NCBI RefSeq assembly: GCF_039822205.1
Contig: NZ_JBAGBW010000008.1
Span: forward strand, 1-64,000
From: Thermodesulfobium sp. 4217-1
GTDB lineage: Bacteria; Thermodesulfobiota; Thermodesulfobiia; Thermodesulfobiales; Thermodesulfobiaceae
Length of the DNA stretch: 64,000 nucleotides
Reading direction: 5' to 3'
How positions within the stretch are numbered: the stretch's first letter is position 1; each line of letters begins with the position of its first letter. Positions 45,773 to 55,043 of this stretch are shown here, piece by piece. The notes under the pieces are model-generated. The model ran no database searches. It had not been told where the DNA came from and was given only the letters and a program-made list of their open reading frames with translations. The translations under genes and the position numbers were made by a program.

Positions 45773-46335
45773 AGACTTCAATAGTTGGAGGAGAATTTAA
45801 GAACAGATCTTTGCTAAGCCCAAAAACCAATGAGGTTAGGCCCCTTAGCTCTAGGGTTAGAAAATCTCTAATGGATATTCTTGGTAACACAGTTGACAAT
45901 TGTCTCTTGTTAGACCTTTTTGCCGGTATAGGATCGGTTTCCATAGAATTTTTATCTCGTGGCGCAAAGAGCGTAATTAGTGTTGAAAAAAGTCCAAAGA
46001 TCGCATCATTTCTTGAAAAAAACTTAAGCAATTTTAACCTGCTAGACAGATGTACAATATTAAATTATTCTGTTGAAAGGTTTATGCTTAATTGTCATGA
46101 CATAAAATTTGATATAATCTATGTGGATCCACCTTTTTCTTATGATTTAGACGCTTTATTAAATAATTTTTCTGACTTTAAGTGTTACCATGAAAATTCA
46201 ATATTTATTTTGCATCATTTTTTCAAAAAAAAGCCAAAGGAGCAGGTAGGTTGCTGGAAAATATCAGACTCAAGGACTTACTCGAGCAATACAATTACAT
46301 TTTATACTCCAGAAAAACTTTCTGTAGATGATTAA
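45769..46335 (+). CDS. rsmD: 16S rRNA guanine-N2 methyltransferase RsmD
   Basis: 188 residues. RsmD methylates G966 of 16S rRNA. The opening SIVGGEFKNRSLLSP, the SAM motif LLDLFAGIGSVSIEFLSRGA and the catalytic DPPF (IIYVDPPFSYD) are present. TTG start overlaps the recG stop by 4 bases (TTGA). It overlaps coaD by 8 bases, the classic rsmD-coaD pair. Confidence 0.94.
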   Translation: MKTSIVGGEFKNRSLLSPKTNEVRPLSSRVRKSLMDILGNTVDNCLLLDLFAGIGSVSIEFLSRGAKSVISVEKSPKIASFLEKNLSNFNLLDRCTILNYSVERFMLNCHDIKFDIIYVDPPFSYDLDALLNNFSDFKCYHENSIFILHHFFKKKPKEQVGCWKISDSRTYSSNTITFYTPEKLSVDD

Positions 46336-46831
46336 GAAAGCGCTTTATCCTGGCAGTTTTGATCCGATAACGCTTGGTCATTTAGATGTAGCCAGACGCG
46401 CATCACATCTATTTGACGAGGTAATTATTGCAGTAGCATACAATGAAAAAAAACGAGCCCTCTTTAATATGGAAGAGAGGGTAAACCTCATTAAGGAATC
46501 ACTAATAGAGAGAAATATGCCAAAAAATGTTTTAGTAACGAGCTATACATGCCTAACAATTGATTTCGCGCGATCATTAAGCATAAATTCAATAATAAGG
46601 GGGCTAAGGGTAATCTCTGACTTTGAGTTTGAATTCCAGATGGCCCTCACCAACAGGAGAATGGAACCAAGAATAGAAACTGTCTTCTTGATGACTCATG
46701 AAGATTATTCGTATATAAGCTCTACTATAATAAAGGAGATTGCGTCTTTAAATGGAAATGTAACTCCTTGGGTAACTGATATCGTAAAAAATGCACTAAA
46801 CACAAAATTAATCGAAAGCGAGGGAAAATAA
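46328..46831 (+). CDS. coaD: phosphopantetheine adenylyltransferase
   Basis: 167 residues catalysing the penultimate step of coenzyme A synthesis. PGSFDPITLGHLDVARRA carries the T/HxGH nucleotidyltransferase motif, NRRMEPRIETVFLM and YSYISSTIIKEIASL the second one. ATG overlaps rsmD, and the stop overlaps the next ATG (TAATG). Confidence 0.97.
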   Translation: MIKKALYPGSFDPITLGHLDVARRASHLFDEVIIAVAYNEKKRALFNMEERVNLIKESLIERNMPKNVLVTSYTCLTIDFARSLSINSIIRGLRVISDFEFEFQMALTNRRMEPRIETVFLMTHEDYSYISSTIIKEIASLNGNVTPWVTDIVKNALNTKLIESEGK

Positions 46832-47283
46832 TGAGTCAAACTTTTTTAAAGGTCATTGAAGATCTTGAACTTCTAGTAATGAGCTCTCCGAAGATACCGC
46901 TTACAAATATGGTTTTTGTAAATGAACAAGAAATCTTTAGAATCATCGATTCAATAAGAATGAACGTTCCGCAAGAGGTTGTTGATGCCCAGAGGTTCTT
47001 GCAGGAAAAAGAAGATATTATAAACGACGCCAAAAAAAAAGCTGACGAGATAATCATTAACGCCGACTTAAAAGCTAAACAAAAATTAGACGAGAACGAC
47101 CTGGTTATAAAGGCAAAGGAAGAATCAGAAAAAATAAGGAATGAGGCAAGGAAAGAAGCTAACAAACTCATGAAAGAAGCCAAAGACTATTCAGAAAATG
47201 TCTTGATAAAGCTCGAATCTGAAGTTGACAAGCTTCTAACTTCTATTAGAAGGGGTAAAGAGGTATTAAGGTCGAAAGAATAA
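46831..47283 (+). CDS. coiled-coil protein of unknown function
   Basis: 150 residues. Residues 1-50 are a small folded part (FVNEQEIFRIIDSIRMNVPQEV). Residues 55-140 are a charged Lys/Glu/Ala-rich helix typical of a coiled coil, similar in composition to V-ATPase subunit H or DivIVA-like proteins. Comparable proteins follow coaD in several lineages, but no function is known. It is the last gene of the run and converges on the secB-like gene. Confidence 0.72.
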   Translation: MSQTFLKVIEDLELLVMSSPKIPLTNMVFVNEQEIFRIIDSIRMNVPQEVVDAQRFLQEKEDIINDAKKKADEIIINADLKAKQKLDENDLVIKAKEESEKIRNEARKEANKLMKEAKDYSENVLIKLESEVDKLLTSIRRGKEVLRSKE

Positions 47284-47285
47284 GC

Positions 47286-47720
47286 TTATTTTTCAACCTC
47301 TAAGAGATTCATAGGGACTATAATTGCAGGAATGCCAGCTCTGAAAAACATATTTTGTGAAAACTCTCTTATAAATGGCCAAATGGCCTTAACGGACGCC
47401 TCAATAACAAGACTGTCCTTCTCTTTTATTTTTTGATTTTCTGTTATTACCAAAAAGTAGGTAGCTGAAAACTCAAGCCAAGGTTTTTTTCTTCTGGTGC
47501 CAACTTCTTCTAAGTCTTCATTTAGCTCTGTGCCTCTAATGTTCGTAACAATTTCCACCTCATGTGTCCTATCTACTGTATTTTTTATCAAAGGCTTTAT
47601 GTCTACAGAAATAGAACTCTCAGGGGCATGCAATGGTTTCATCTTAAAAGTGCAATTTATAAGAGACAGGGCTTCCAATTTATAGTCATTATTCGAATGG
47701 TCAATACTTCTTTTTTTCAT
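47286..47720 (-). CDS. SecB-like export chaperone
   Basis: 144 residues. The C-terminal block VKAIWPFIREFSQNMFFRAGIPAIIVPMNL is the SecB signature; the first half contributes the beta strands with alternating hydrophobics (FSATYFLVI). SecB keeps exported proteins unfolded and hands them to SecA. It is found mainly in two-membrane bacteria. AGGAGG precedes the ATG. SecB-like chaperones also serve toxin-antitoxin systems, but no toxin is adjacent. Confidence 0.78.
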   Translation of the reverse strand: MKKRSIDHSNNDYKLEALSLINCTFKMKPLHAPESSISVDIKPLIKNTVDRTHEVEIVTNIRGTELNEDLEEVGTRRKKPWLEFSATYFLVITENQKIKEKDSLVIEASVKAIWPFIREFSQNMFFRAGIPAIIVPMNLLEVEK

Positions 47721-47771
47721 AACTCCTCCTAAATTTCATAGGAATATTATATCAGATTTTAAAAAAATTAA

Positions 47772-49169
47772 TTAATTTTTTCTTATAATATCAATCAATT
47801 CTTGTCTGTTAGAAATATTACATTTTCTAAATATATTTCTCATATGAGTCTTAAAAGTGTTTTCTGAAATGTGCAAATTGTCAACAATATATCTACCATT
47901 CCTGCCCATCAATATATATTTAACAATCTCCTTTTCTCTTGGGGTTAATCCAAAAATAGCGAAACTTTTATCAAAATCCAGTTTAAATAAGGCGTTTTCA
48001 CTCAAGATAGGGGGCATTTCTTGTCCGAAGAACAAAAAAGGATTGTAATCATCGGCTTTTACAAAGACAAAGAACAAAAGTAACATTATGCTTACCGCAT
48101 AAGACGCAAAGTTAAATATCTCATAATTTTGCGAAATGTTATGAATAAAGAAATAGAGAACTTCTCCAAAAAATAGAGAGATGGTGATTATAAAATAGCC
48201 AAAAGACAATACCCTTATGTCATTTTTCTCCCTAATTGCAAAAGAGAGTATTAGTGACAGAGAATAAAAATCAAAAATTGCAAATCCAATCTGAAAAATA
48301 GCAAAAATTATGTTAGAGAATGGATGTGCAAAATAAACCGGCAGCCAAAAAAAGGCAGCTATCAGGAGAGCCAGAGACGGTCTGTACAGGCTTGAGATTT
48401 CCAATTTCCTAAAATAAATTATCGAAGGCAACAACATAATAGTTAGGCAGTAAGCTATGCTTGTAAAAAAATAAATATAGGTGGAAGAAAAACTTAAAAG
48501 ATAATTGTATACCGCCCCACCGCAACAATAATATCCAAAAAATAGAAAAATAACCTTTTTGGGAAAAATATTAAAGCTAAACTTACTAAAGCTTCTTGAA
48601 AAAAATAAATTTAAATCATATTTTGGCAAAATAAATAAAAATAGTGGAAATAATGAAAAGATAAAATATGCCGCATTATTGTTTAATGCACTTAATAAAA
48701 ACATAGCAACTGTAGCAAAAAGAGTTGATATAGCAAATATTATTGCCCAAGAAATAAATTTTTCTTTGAAAAACGTGGTGAGTATTAAGACAAAAAAATA
48801 TGAGAAAAAGATGGAACAAAAAATAACCAAAATTATAGGTAAAAAAATAAAATTTATCAGTGAGTGCCCAAAAAATAGCGCAAGTAGAAAAGTAGAAAAA
48901 AGGATAGAAAAAATTTTATTTAAAAATTTAATTATTGAGAGAATATGCTTATTTTCAAAAAATTTAATGATAAATAATAAAGTTATGGACTGAGTAAACA
49001 AAAAAACCCTAAACAAGAGAGCATGTGAAATCTGCCACCGATCCGCCACCACATATAAAAAGGGACCACCAAGGAAAAATAGCCATAGAATAACAAATAA
49101 CAAGCCTAATGAAAAAGAGAGGTGAACTCTCTCTTTTGTAAGATAGGATAAATAATACCTTAAAATCAA
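47772..49169 (-). CDS. membrane-bound LuxR-type transcription regulator
   Basis: 465 residues. The first about 390 form roughly 10-12 hydrophobic helices rich in Phe and Ile, in the style of MFS-like sensors. The last 65 form a LuxR helix-turn-helix: FGLTPREKEIVKYILMGRNGRYIVDNLHISENTFKTHMRNIFRKC. No receiver domain exists, so sensing probably occurs in the membrane part. The TTG start has AAGGGG upstream. It is divergent from the small gene and exporter operon at 49255, its likely target. Confidence 0.85.
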   Translation of the reverse strand: MILRYYLSYLTKERVHLSFSLGLLFVILWLFFLGGPFLYVVADRWQISHALLFRVFLFTQSITLLFIIKFFENKHILSIIKFLNKIFSILFSTFLLALFFGHSLINFIFLPIILVIFCSIFFSYFFVLILTTFFKEKFISWAIIFAISTLFATVAMFLLSALNNNAAYFIFSLFPLFLFILPKYDLNLFFSRSFSKFSFNIFPKKVIFLFFGYYCCGGAVYNYLLSFSSTYIYFFTSIAYCLTIMLLPSIIYFRKLEISSLYRPSLALLIAAFFWLPVYFAHPFSNIIFAIFQIGFAIFDFYSLSLILSFAIREKNDIRVLSFGYFIITISLFFGEVLYFFIHNISQNYEIFNFASYAVSIMLLLFFVFVKADDYNPFLFFGQEMPPILSENALFKLDFDKSFAIFGLTPREKEIVKYILMGRNGRYIVDNLHISENTFKTHMRNIFRKCNISNRQELIDIIRKN

Positions 49170-49254
49170 CCAAATAACCCCTTTTGAGTGATATACAAGA
49201 TTTGTCCTAAATTATAACATCTATTTATAAATAAATTTTTGGAAGGAGTTTGTT

Positions 49255-49461
49255 ATGAAAAATTCATTTAGGAATGGAGAAAAGTTTAAATGGTCAACTG
49301 TTGTTGGTATTCCTAAATGCGTCACTTTTCCAGAAACTAAAGAACCAAATTACAGGATAAAAAATGGTTACAAAATCGAATTCGCTATGACGCTTGAAGG
49401 TTTGGGGATCCACAATGCATTACTCGTTGAAAAAGAAACTTCATGGAATGGTATAATGTAA
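49255..49461 (+). CDS. small protein of unknown function before the HlyD/ABC operon
   Basis: 68 residues with a good GGAAGG ribosome site 7 bases before the ATG. The product is soluble, slightly basic, with no recognised domain. It lies 26 bases before the HlyD gene and may be cotranscribed. Its position between a membrane LuxR regulator and an exporter suggests a peptide or accessory role, without proof. Confidence 0.5.
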   Translation: MKNSFRNGEKFKWSTVVGIPKCVTFPETKEPNYRIKNGYKIEFAMTLEGLGIHNALLVEKETSWNGIM

Positions 49462-49487
49462 TCAAAATAAAACATTAAGGTGTATTG

Positions 49488-50477
49488 TTGAAAAACAAAA
49501 AAACATTAATTATCTTTAGTCTAATATTGGCAGTATGTGTTGGCATATATTGGATTATATTCAACAGGGAATCGCCAAGCAATTATTTAGAAGTTTCTGG
49601 CAACATTGAAGCAGATCAGTACAACGTTTCTTTTCAGGTTTATGGAACCCTATCCTCCTTAAAAGTAGATGAAGGCGACAAGGTAAAAAAAGGCGAGCTA
49701 CTTGCCACTCTTTCAAGAAAGGATCTTGCGGATTCTCTTCAAGCAGCTATACACAATAAAGACAAAGCAAAAGCTCTCTACGATCAATATCTTTCAGGAT
49801 ATAGATCTCAGGATATAAAAATGGCTCAAGCTGATAGAGACGCAAAGCTCGCAGAATTTGAAAAGGCAAAAAATGACTATATTAGATATGAAAAACTATA
49901 TAAAGAGGACGCAATACCTGCATCAAGTTTTGATAGCATAAAAAGTACCTATCTCTCATCTAAAGAGGCACTAAATTCAAGCGAACAGAAGTTCAAAGAA
50001 TTACAAATTGGCTACAGAGAAGAAGAAATTAAGTCTGCGAAAGAAGCATATGAGGCAAGCGTCTCTCAGGTGGAACAAGCCAAGACGATTTTAGGCTATA
50101 CAGCGATTTATTCGCCTATTGATGGAGTCGTATTTTCCAAAGATTCAGAACCAGGGGAATTCGTTTCTTCTGGAACTCCAGTCCTAACTTTATACGATCT
50201 AAACAGCACATATGTGAAGGTATATGTTAGCGAAAAAGACATTGGCTTTGTAAAATTGAACGCGCCCTGCACAATAAAAGTTGATTCCTTCCCAAATAAA
50301 AATTTTAGCGGCTATGTAGAGGCAATATCAGACAAAGCAGAATATACCCCTAAATTTATCCAAACTAAGGATGAAAGGGTAAAATATATGTTCTGGGTAA
50401 AGGTAAAAATCAATAATCCAGATGGAGTTCTAAAACCAGGCATGCCAGCTGACACCATGATCGAAAAAACACAATGA
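49488..50477 (+). CDS. HlyD-type membrane fusion protein
   Basis: 329 residues: one N-terminal helix (about 5-25), biotinyl-lipoyl half (DEGDKVKKGELLATLSRKD), a long coiled-coil hairpin (about 75-200), second lipoyl half (IYSPIDGVVFSKDSEPGEFVSSGTPVLTLYD) and beta-barrel. It joins an ABC pump to an outer-membrane channel. TTG 49488 is taken because AAGGTG is 5 bases upstream. Followed by two ATPases, as in YbhGFSR-like exporters. Confidence 0.9.
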   Translation: MKNKKTLIIFSLILAVCVGIYWIIFNRESPSNYLEVSGNIEADQYNVSFQVYGTLSSLKVDEGDKVKKGELLATLSRKDLADSLQAAIHNKDKAKALYDQYLSGYRSQDIKMAQADRDAKLAEFEKAKNDYIRYEKLYKEDAIPASSFDSIKSTYLSSKEALNSSEQKFKELQIGYREEEIKSAKEAYEASVSQVEQAKTILGYTAIYSPIDGVVFSKDSEPGEFVSSGTPVLTLYDLNSTYVKVYVSEKDIGFVKLNAPCTIKVDSFPNKNFSGYVEAISDKAEYTPKFIQTKDERVKYMFWVKVKINNPDGVLKPGMPADTMIEKTQ

Positions 50478-51367
50478 TATCAATAGAGAATATATGCAAA
50501 AGTTTTGGAAACAAAAAAGTATTAGATGATATAAATATAAATGTAGAAAAAGGAGAGATTTTAGCAATACTTGGCTCGGACGGTTCAGGAAAATCAACCT
50601 TAATAAAAATTATTATTGGAATGATAAAGCCTGATTCAGGAAAAATATCAGTAAACGATATAGACATAACAAAAGACATTTCCTCTACCAGAGAATTATT
50701 GGGTTATAAAGCACAAGAATTTTCCCTATATCAAGATCTTACAGTCAGTGAAAACATAAGATTCTTCGGAAGTCTATATGCGCTTTCTGGCAAAGACCTT
50801 GATGAAAGGGAGAGCTTTATACTCGACTTTATAGGCCTAAAGGACTTTAAGCAAAGATTTGCAGAAGCACTTTCAGGCGGGATGAAAAGTAGGCTTGCTA
50901 TTGGCTGCGCCCTTGTTCACAACCCCCTAGTACTTTTATTGGATGAGCCAAACGTAGGCGTAGATCCTGCCTCAAGAAAGAGCGTATGGAAACTCTTAAG
51001 AGATCTCACTAAGTCTGGCAAGACAATTGTATTAACTACCCCTTACTTCTTAGAAGGCGATCTGGCAGACAAAGTAACTTTTATTAAAAATGGAAAAATC
51101 GTATTGTTTGGCAGACCAAAAGATCTTTTAGAAAATCTTGATTTTATACCGTACATCGTAAATGGAGATAACTTACAAGATTTTTATTTTGACTTAAAAA
51201 AGAAACATCTAGATTTTAAATTCTGGTTGAAAAACGAACACATAAGAGTCCTATTACGTAAAGATATAGAAATTGATACGCTGTCAGAAAAAATTTCTAT
51301 AAATAGAGACTTAATAAAAAGAGATAACCCCGACCTGGAAGATATCTATCTATGGCACTCGGCATAG
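50474..51367 (+). CDS. ABC exporter ATPase 1
   Basis: 297 residues of the CcmA/YbhF-like group. Walker A is GSDGSGKST, the Q loop is near KAQEFSLYQDL, signature LSGGM, Walker B LLLDEPNVGVDP. A C-terminal extension after about 220 is typical for drug/toxin-type exporters. ATGA overlap with the HlyD gene; its end overlaps the next ATPase by 16 bases. Confidence 0.93.
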   Translation: MISIENICKSFGNKKVLDDININVEKGEILAILGSDGSGKSTLIKIIIGMIKPDSGKISVNDIDITKDISSTRELLGYKAQEFSLYQDLTVSENIRFFGSLYALSGKDLDERESFILDFIGLKDFKQRFAEALSGGMKSRLAIGCALVHNPLVLLLDEPNVGVDPASRKSVWKLLRDLTKSGKTIVLTTPYFLEGDLADKVTFIKNGKIVLFGRPKDLLENLDFIPYIVNGDNLQDFYFDLKKKHLDFKFWLKNEHIRVLLRKDIEIDTLSEKISINRDLIKRDNPDLEDIYLWHSA

Positions 51368-52089
51368 AAAATGCAATTGAAGTTGAAAATCTCACAAAAA
51401 AATTTGGAGATTTCACTGCAGTTGATAACATAAGTTTTTCAATAAAACAAGGCACGGTATTCGGTTTTTTGGGCCCAAATGGAGCAGGAAAAACGACAAC
51501 TATAAAGTTAGTTCTGGGACTTATCAACAAAACTAGTGGCAAAATAAAGATCTTTGGAGACGATATAGAGAAATTTACAAAAGAGAGATTGGGCTATATG
51601 TCTCAAAAATTCTCGCTCTATCCAGATCTAAAAGTAATTGAAAATATGATTTTTTATGGTTCTATTTACGGTTATTCAAGAAAAGATTTAGAAAAAAGAA
51701 TAGATTTTTTGCTGGAGTCATACAACCTTACAGAAGTAAAAAACACTATGGTAAGAGATATTGGAGGTCTAAGGCAAAGAGTCGCCTTTTGCACAGCCAT
51801 TCTTCACAGCCCAGACATACTGGTCCTTGATGAACCGACAAGCGGTGTAGATCCAGATGCCAGGATAGACTTTTGGGATGCTATCTACAGTTACGCAAGA
51901 GAAGGCAGAACAGTTTTAGTTACAACTCATTATATGGATGAAGCTGAATTTTGCAACCAGATAGGATTCATCATTTCGGGAAAGCTAAAGTTTATAGGCA
52001 GCCCAAACAACGCAAAAAAAATCTACTATGACAACTCACACAAAATTGGAAATCTCGAAGATGCCTTTTTGTGGTTTATGGAAAACTAA
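51352..52089 (+). CDS. ABC exporter ATPase 2, unusual signature
   Basis: 245 residues. Walker A GPNGAGKTT and Walker B LVLDEPTSGVDP are normal, and a switch His is in TTHYMDE. The signature sequence reads IGGLRQR instead of LSGGQ, so one of the two ATP sites in the dimer may be weak. GGAAGA is 10 bases before the ATG. With ATPase 1 it corresponds to the two halves of YbhF. Confidence 0.92.
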   Translation: MALGIENAIEVENLTKKFGDFTAVDNISFSIKQGTVFGFLGPNGAGKTTTIKLVLGLINKTSGKIKIFGDDIEKFTKERLGYMSQKFSLYPDLKVIENMIFYGSIYGYSRKDLEKRIDFLLESYNLTEVKNTMVRDIGGLRQRVAFCTAILHSPDILVLDEPTSGVDPDARIDFWDAIYSYAREGRTVLVTTHYMDEAEFCNQIGFIISGKLKFIGSPNNAKKIYYDNSHKIGNLEDAFLWFMEN

Positions 52090-52665
52090 TTAGATAAAAA
52101 AGTATCTTTTAACCTTCTTCCTATAAGATTCATATTTATAACCAAATCTCTTTGTAAGTTCCCTCTCTTCAAAAGGGATTACCAAAAAATTATTTATTAA
52201 AAAATCAAATATGCTCACAACAAGAGACATTGTTCCCCCACTAATAAGAAATACTCCAAAAAATAGCAAGGAATGCGAAAGATATGTTGGATGCCTCATA
52301 TATTTATATATAAATCTCGTTTCCAAGTCGCCTGGATCCTCTAATACGAATTCATTTAAACCAAGAATTCTGCCCTTTAAGATCGACAAAGTTAAGAGTT
52401 GAAGAAATGCCCCAACAACAAATATAAAAAAACCAAACAGTTGTAAGGTAAATGAAATCGGAATGTACATATTTAATAAGTTTTGATTGTTGATCAAAAA
52501 ATATAGATATGGAATATATAATATGCATATTAATATAAAAGTTAAAAATTTAATTTTTTTTGCAAAGTTGGTAAAAAAATGTACAAATAGCCAATACATA
52601 GGGATTAGAGGCCAAACAAAAACCAAAAGATGGTTTAAAATGTTTAAGTAAGAAAAACTAAACAT
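52090..52665 (-). CDS. ICMT/PEMT-like membrane methyltransferase
   Basis: 191 residues with about five hydrophobic segments. FIYKYMRHPTYLSHSLLFFGV and PFEERELTKRFGYKYESYRKKVKRY are the SAM-binding signature of isoprenylcysteine or phospholipid methyltransferase-like proteins. The substrate is unknown. It is on the opposite strand, starting one base after the ATPase 2 stop, and splits the exporter genes from selD and the permease. No clear ribosome site. Confidence 0.85.
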   Translation of the reverse strand: MFSFSYLNILNHLLVFVWPLIPMYWLFVHFFTNFAKKIKFLTFILICILYIPYLYFLINNQNLLNMYIPISFTLQLFGFFIFVVGAFLQLLTLSILKGRILGLNEFVLEDPGDLETRFIYKYMRHPTYLSHSLLFFGVFLISGGTMSLVVSIFDFLINNFLVIPFEERELTKRFGYKYESYRKKVKRYFFI

Positions 52666-52806
52666 ATTTGAATTTGATAAAAGATATATAATGTAAGTTC
52701 ATGCATTAATTATATATTAAAATGGTTTCTATAATAAATTTTATAATTATTATTTTTTTCTTTGTATAATTGATAGATAAAGATTATTCTCAGAGGAGGT
52801 GAAAAA

Positions 52807-53871
52807 GTGAACAGTTTCCCAAAGCTTACTTCTTTAGTTCGTTGTGCTGGCTGAGCAGCAAAACTCAATCCAAAGGACCTAGGTGAGGTCTTAAAAGATT
52901 TACCAAAATTTGAGCATCCTGGACTAATTTTTAGCTCTGATGGCCTTGATGACGCAGGAGCTTTTGTGATAAAAGATGATTTAGCCATTGTTCAATCTGT
53001 TGACTTTTTCCCTCCTGTAGTAAACAGCCCCGACTTATACGGGAAGATTGCCGCTGCTAATTCTCTCTCGGATTTATATGCCGTTGGAGCAAAGCCGATA
53101 ACTGCATTAAATATCCTCGGATTTCCAAGATATGATATTGAACTCGATGTGATAAACGAAATACTTAGAGGCTCTCACGAAAAAGTTAAAGAAGCCGGTG
53201 CATTGATTCTTGGTGGGCACACTGTCGACGATTTAGAATTAAAATATGGACTTAGTGTTACTGGAATTGCAAAAAAGGATGAGCTGATTGCCCACAACAG
53301 AGCACAGCCAGGCGATATAATCATCCTTACAAAACCGCTTGGTACAGGAATACTCACTTCTGCCTTAAAAATTGACCTGATAGATGAAGAGGATATGAAA
53401 GACGCTCTTCAATCTATGCAAGAGCTAAATTATTTTGCTGGTGAAGCACAAAAAAGGTTTAAAGCAACTTCTGGCACAGATATAACAGGTTTTGGCCTGG
53501 TCGGACACGCAGCAAATATAGCAAGATCCAGCAAAGTCGTATTTGAGATATTTTCTAAATCACTACCTATATTTGAAGGAGTTTTAAACCTTGCAAACGA
53601 TAGCGTGCTCCCTGCTGGGATATTCGCAAATATTGATTTTTATAAAGAAAATGTCGTTGAAATAGGCAAAATTGATGAAAATTATAAATACGTCATTTAT
53701 GATCCACAGACCTCAGGTGGGCTTCTTTCTACTTACAATCCAGATGTCGTAGACGATGTATTAAAATTTCTTAAAGACAATGGAGTTGATGGATACATTA
53801 TAGGCAGTGTAAAAAAAGGAGCTGCATTTAGTTCTGGCACAATCGTTTTTAAAGAAGGATCATTTAGATGA
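52807..53871 (+). CDS. selD: selenide, water dikinase with in-frame selenocysteine codon
   Basis: SelD makes selenophosphate for selenocysteine and selenouridine. From GTG 52807 (GAGGAGGTG upstream) the frame reads VNSFPKLTSLVRCAG, TGA (52852-52854), AAKLNPKDL. The TGA stands at the catalytic Cys17 position of E. coli SelD, and the essential Lys follows three residues later. The frame then stays open for 338 codons with GHTVDDLELKYGLSVTG and TDITGFGLVGHA. Product 354 residues including Sec16. An annotation beginning at 52966 would be truncated. ATGA overlap with the permease gene. Confidence 0.95.
52874..52892 (+). promoter_or_regulatory. SECIS-like hairpin in selD
   Basis: AGGACCT and AGGTCTT can pair (one wobble pair) around AGGTG. 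The hairpin begins 20 bases after the TGA, where bacterial SECIS elements lie to bind SelB. It is within coding sequence. Confidence 0.6.
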
Positions 53872-55004
53872 GCGCATCGCTTCAAAGAATATGGGCTGTA
53901 TTCATTAAAGAATTCATCCAATTTTTCAGAGATAAGGTTACCTTTATAACGGCCATTGCTATCCCTTTAATACAGCTGATTTTATACGGATATGCAATAA
54001 ATACAGATGTAAAACACCAGTCTACAGTAGTATACGATCAATCAAAATCAGTGATGTCAAGAGACATACTATACAAGTTTCAAAGCTCACAATATTTTGA
54101 CATAAAGGGATTTCTAAATAGTTCAAATGCAGTCGGCAAAGCAATTGACAATGGACAAGCAAAGGTGGGAATTATTATTCCGCCAAAACTCGAATCAAAC
54201 ATATTGGACAACAAGTCAAGCCAGATATTGGTAATAATTGACGCATCCGATCCTATGTCATCAAGCTCTGCCCTATCGGCATCTCAGATGATAGGCCTGA
54301 TGGAAAATCAAGAGATATTAACAAACAAACTTCAACAAAACGGAATAATATTGCCCAATAAAAACCCCTTTGAAGTGGATGTTAGGGCATGGTATAACCC
54401 CGATCTACTGTCAACGTATTTTCTTGTTCCAGGTTTAATCGCTGTTTTAATAAGCTTATCGACATTGGTTTTAACAGCAATGGCGATTGTGAGAGAGAAG
54501 GAAAGAGGCACATACGAGCAGCTTATAGTTACCCCGCTTAGGCCAATTGAGCTGACCATCGGGAAGGTTATGCCTTATGCAATTATAGGATATGCTCAAA
54601 TGTCTCTTGTTATAATAGCCGCAGTGGCGCTATTTAATCTCAACATTAAGGGGAATTTATTTTTATTGTACATTTTCGCACTACCCTTTATACTTGCCAA
54701 TTTAAGCCTTGGATACATAATTTCTACTCTTGCAAAAAACCAACAGCAAGCTCTCCAAATGTCATTCTTTCTTATGGTGCCCATCTTCTTGCTGAGCGGC
54801 TTTATGTTCCCAAGAGAGGCTATGCCTGGCATAATATATTATTTAAGCTATATCGCACCAGCCACATTCTTCCTGGTGGTAGTACGAGGCATCATCTTAA
54901 AAGGTTTAGGCTTTTTCGAGCTTTGGCAATGGGAAGTCGGATTGATAATATATATTATAATTGCTTTAAATATATCAAGGTTCTTGCTTAAAAGAAAGTC
55001 ATAA
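53868..55004 (+). CDS. ABC-2 type exporter permease
   Basis: 378 residues. One N-terminal helix (about 25-45), a large outside domain to about 170, then five helices; VREKERGTYEQLIVTPLRPIELTIGK is the ABC-2 coupling motif. It resembles YbhR/YhhJ permeases and most likely belongs with the HlyD and ATPases at 49488-52089. It is separated from them by an opposite-strand gene and selD. Only one permease is present, so it may work as a homodimer. Confidence 0.92.
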   Translation: MSASLQRIWAVFIKEFIQFFRDKVTFITAIAIPLIQLILYGYAINTDVKHQSTVVYDQSKSVMSRDILYKFQSSQYFDIKGFLNSSNAVGKAIDNGQAKVGIIIPPKLESNILDNKSSQILVIIDASDPMSSSSALSASQMIGLMENQEILTNKLQQNGIILPNKNPFEVDVRAWYNPDLLSTYFLVPGLIAVLISLSTLVLTAMAIVREKERGTYEQLIVTPLRPIELTIGKVMPYAIIGYAQMSLVIIAAVALFNLNIKGNLFLLYIFALPFILANLSLGYIISTLAKNQQQALQMSFFLMVPIFLLSGFMFPREAMPGIIYYLSYIAPATFFLVVVRGIILKGLGFFELWQWEVGLIIYIIIALNISRFLLKRKS

Positions 55005-55043
55005 AATTAAACTATAAGCGTTAGCGTAGGTAGTAGGGGTATG

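Noticed and set aside
45741-46031. Minus-strand frame opposite rsmD
   Set aside because: Shadow of rsmD and recG coding sequence without initiation signals.
48559-48993. 144-codon plus-strand frame, lysine-rich
   Set aside because: It is antisense to the Phe/Ile-rich membrane helices of the LuxR regulator; Lys/Ile bias and no ribosome site mark it as a shadow.
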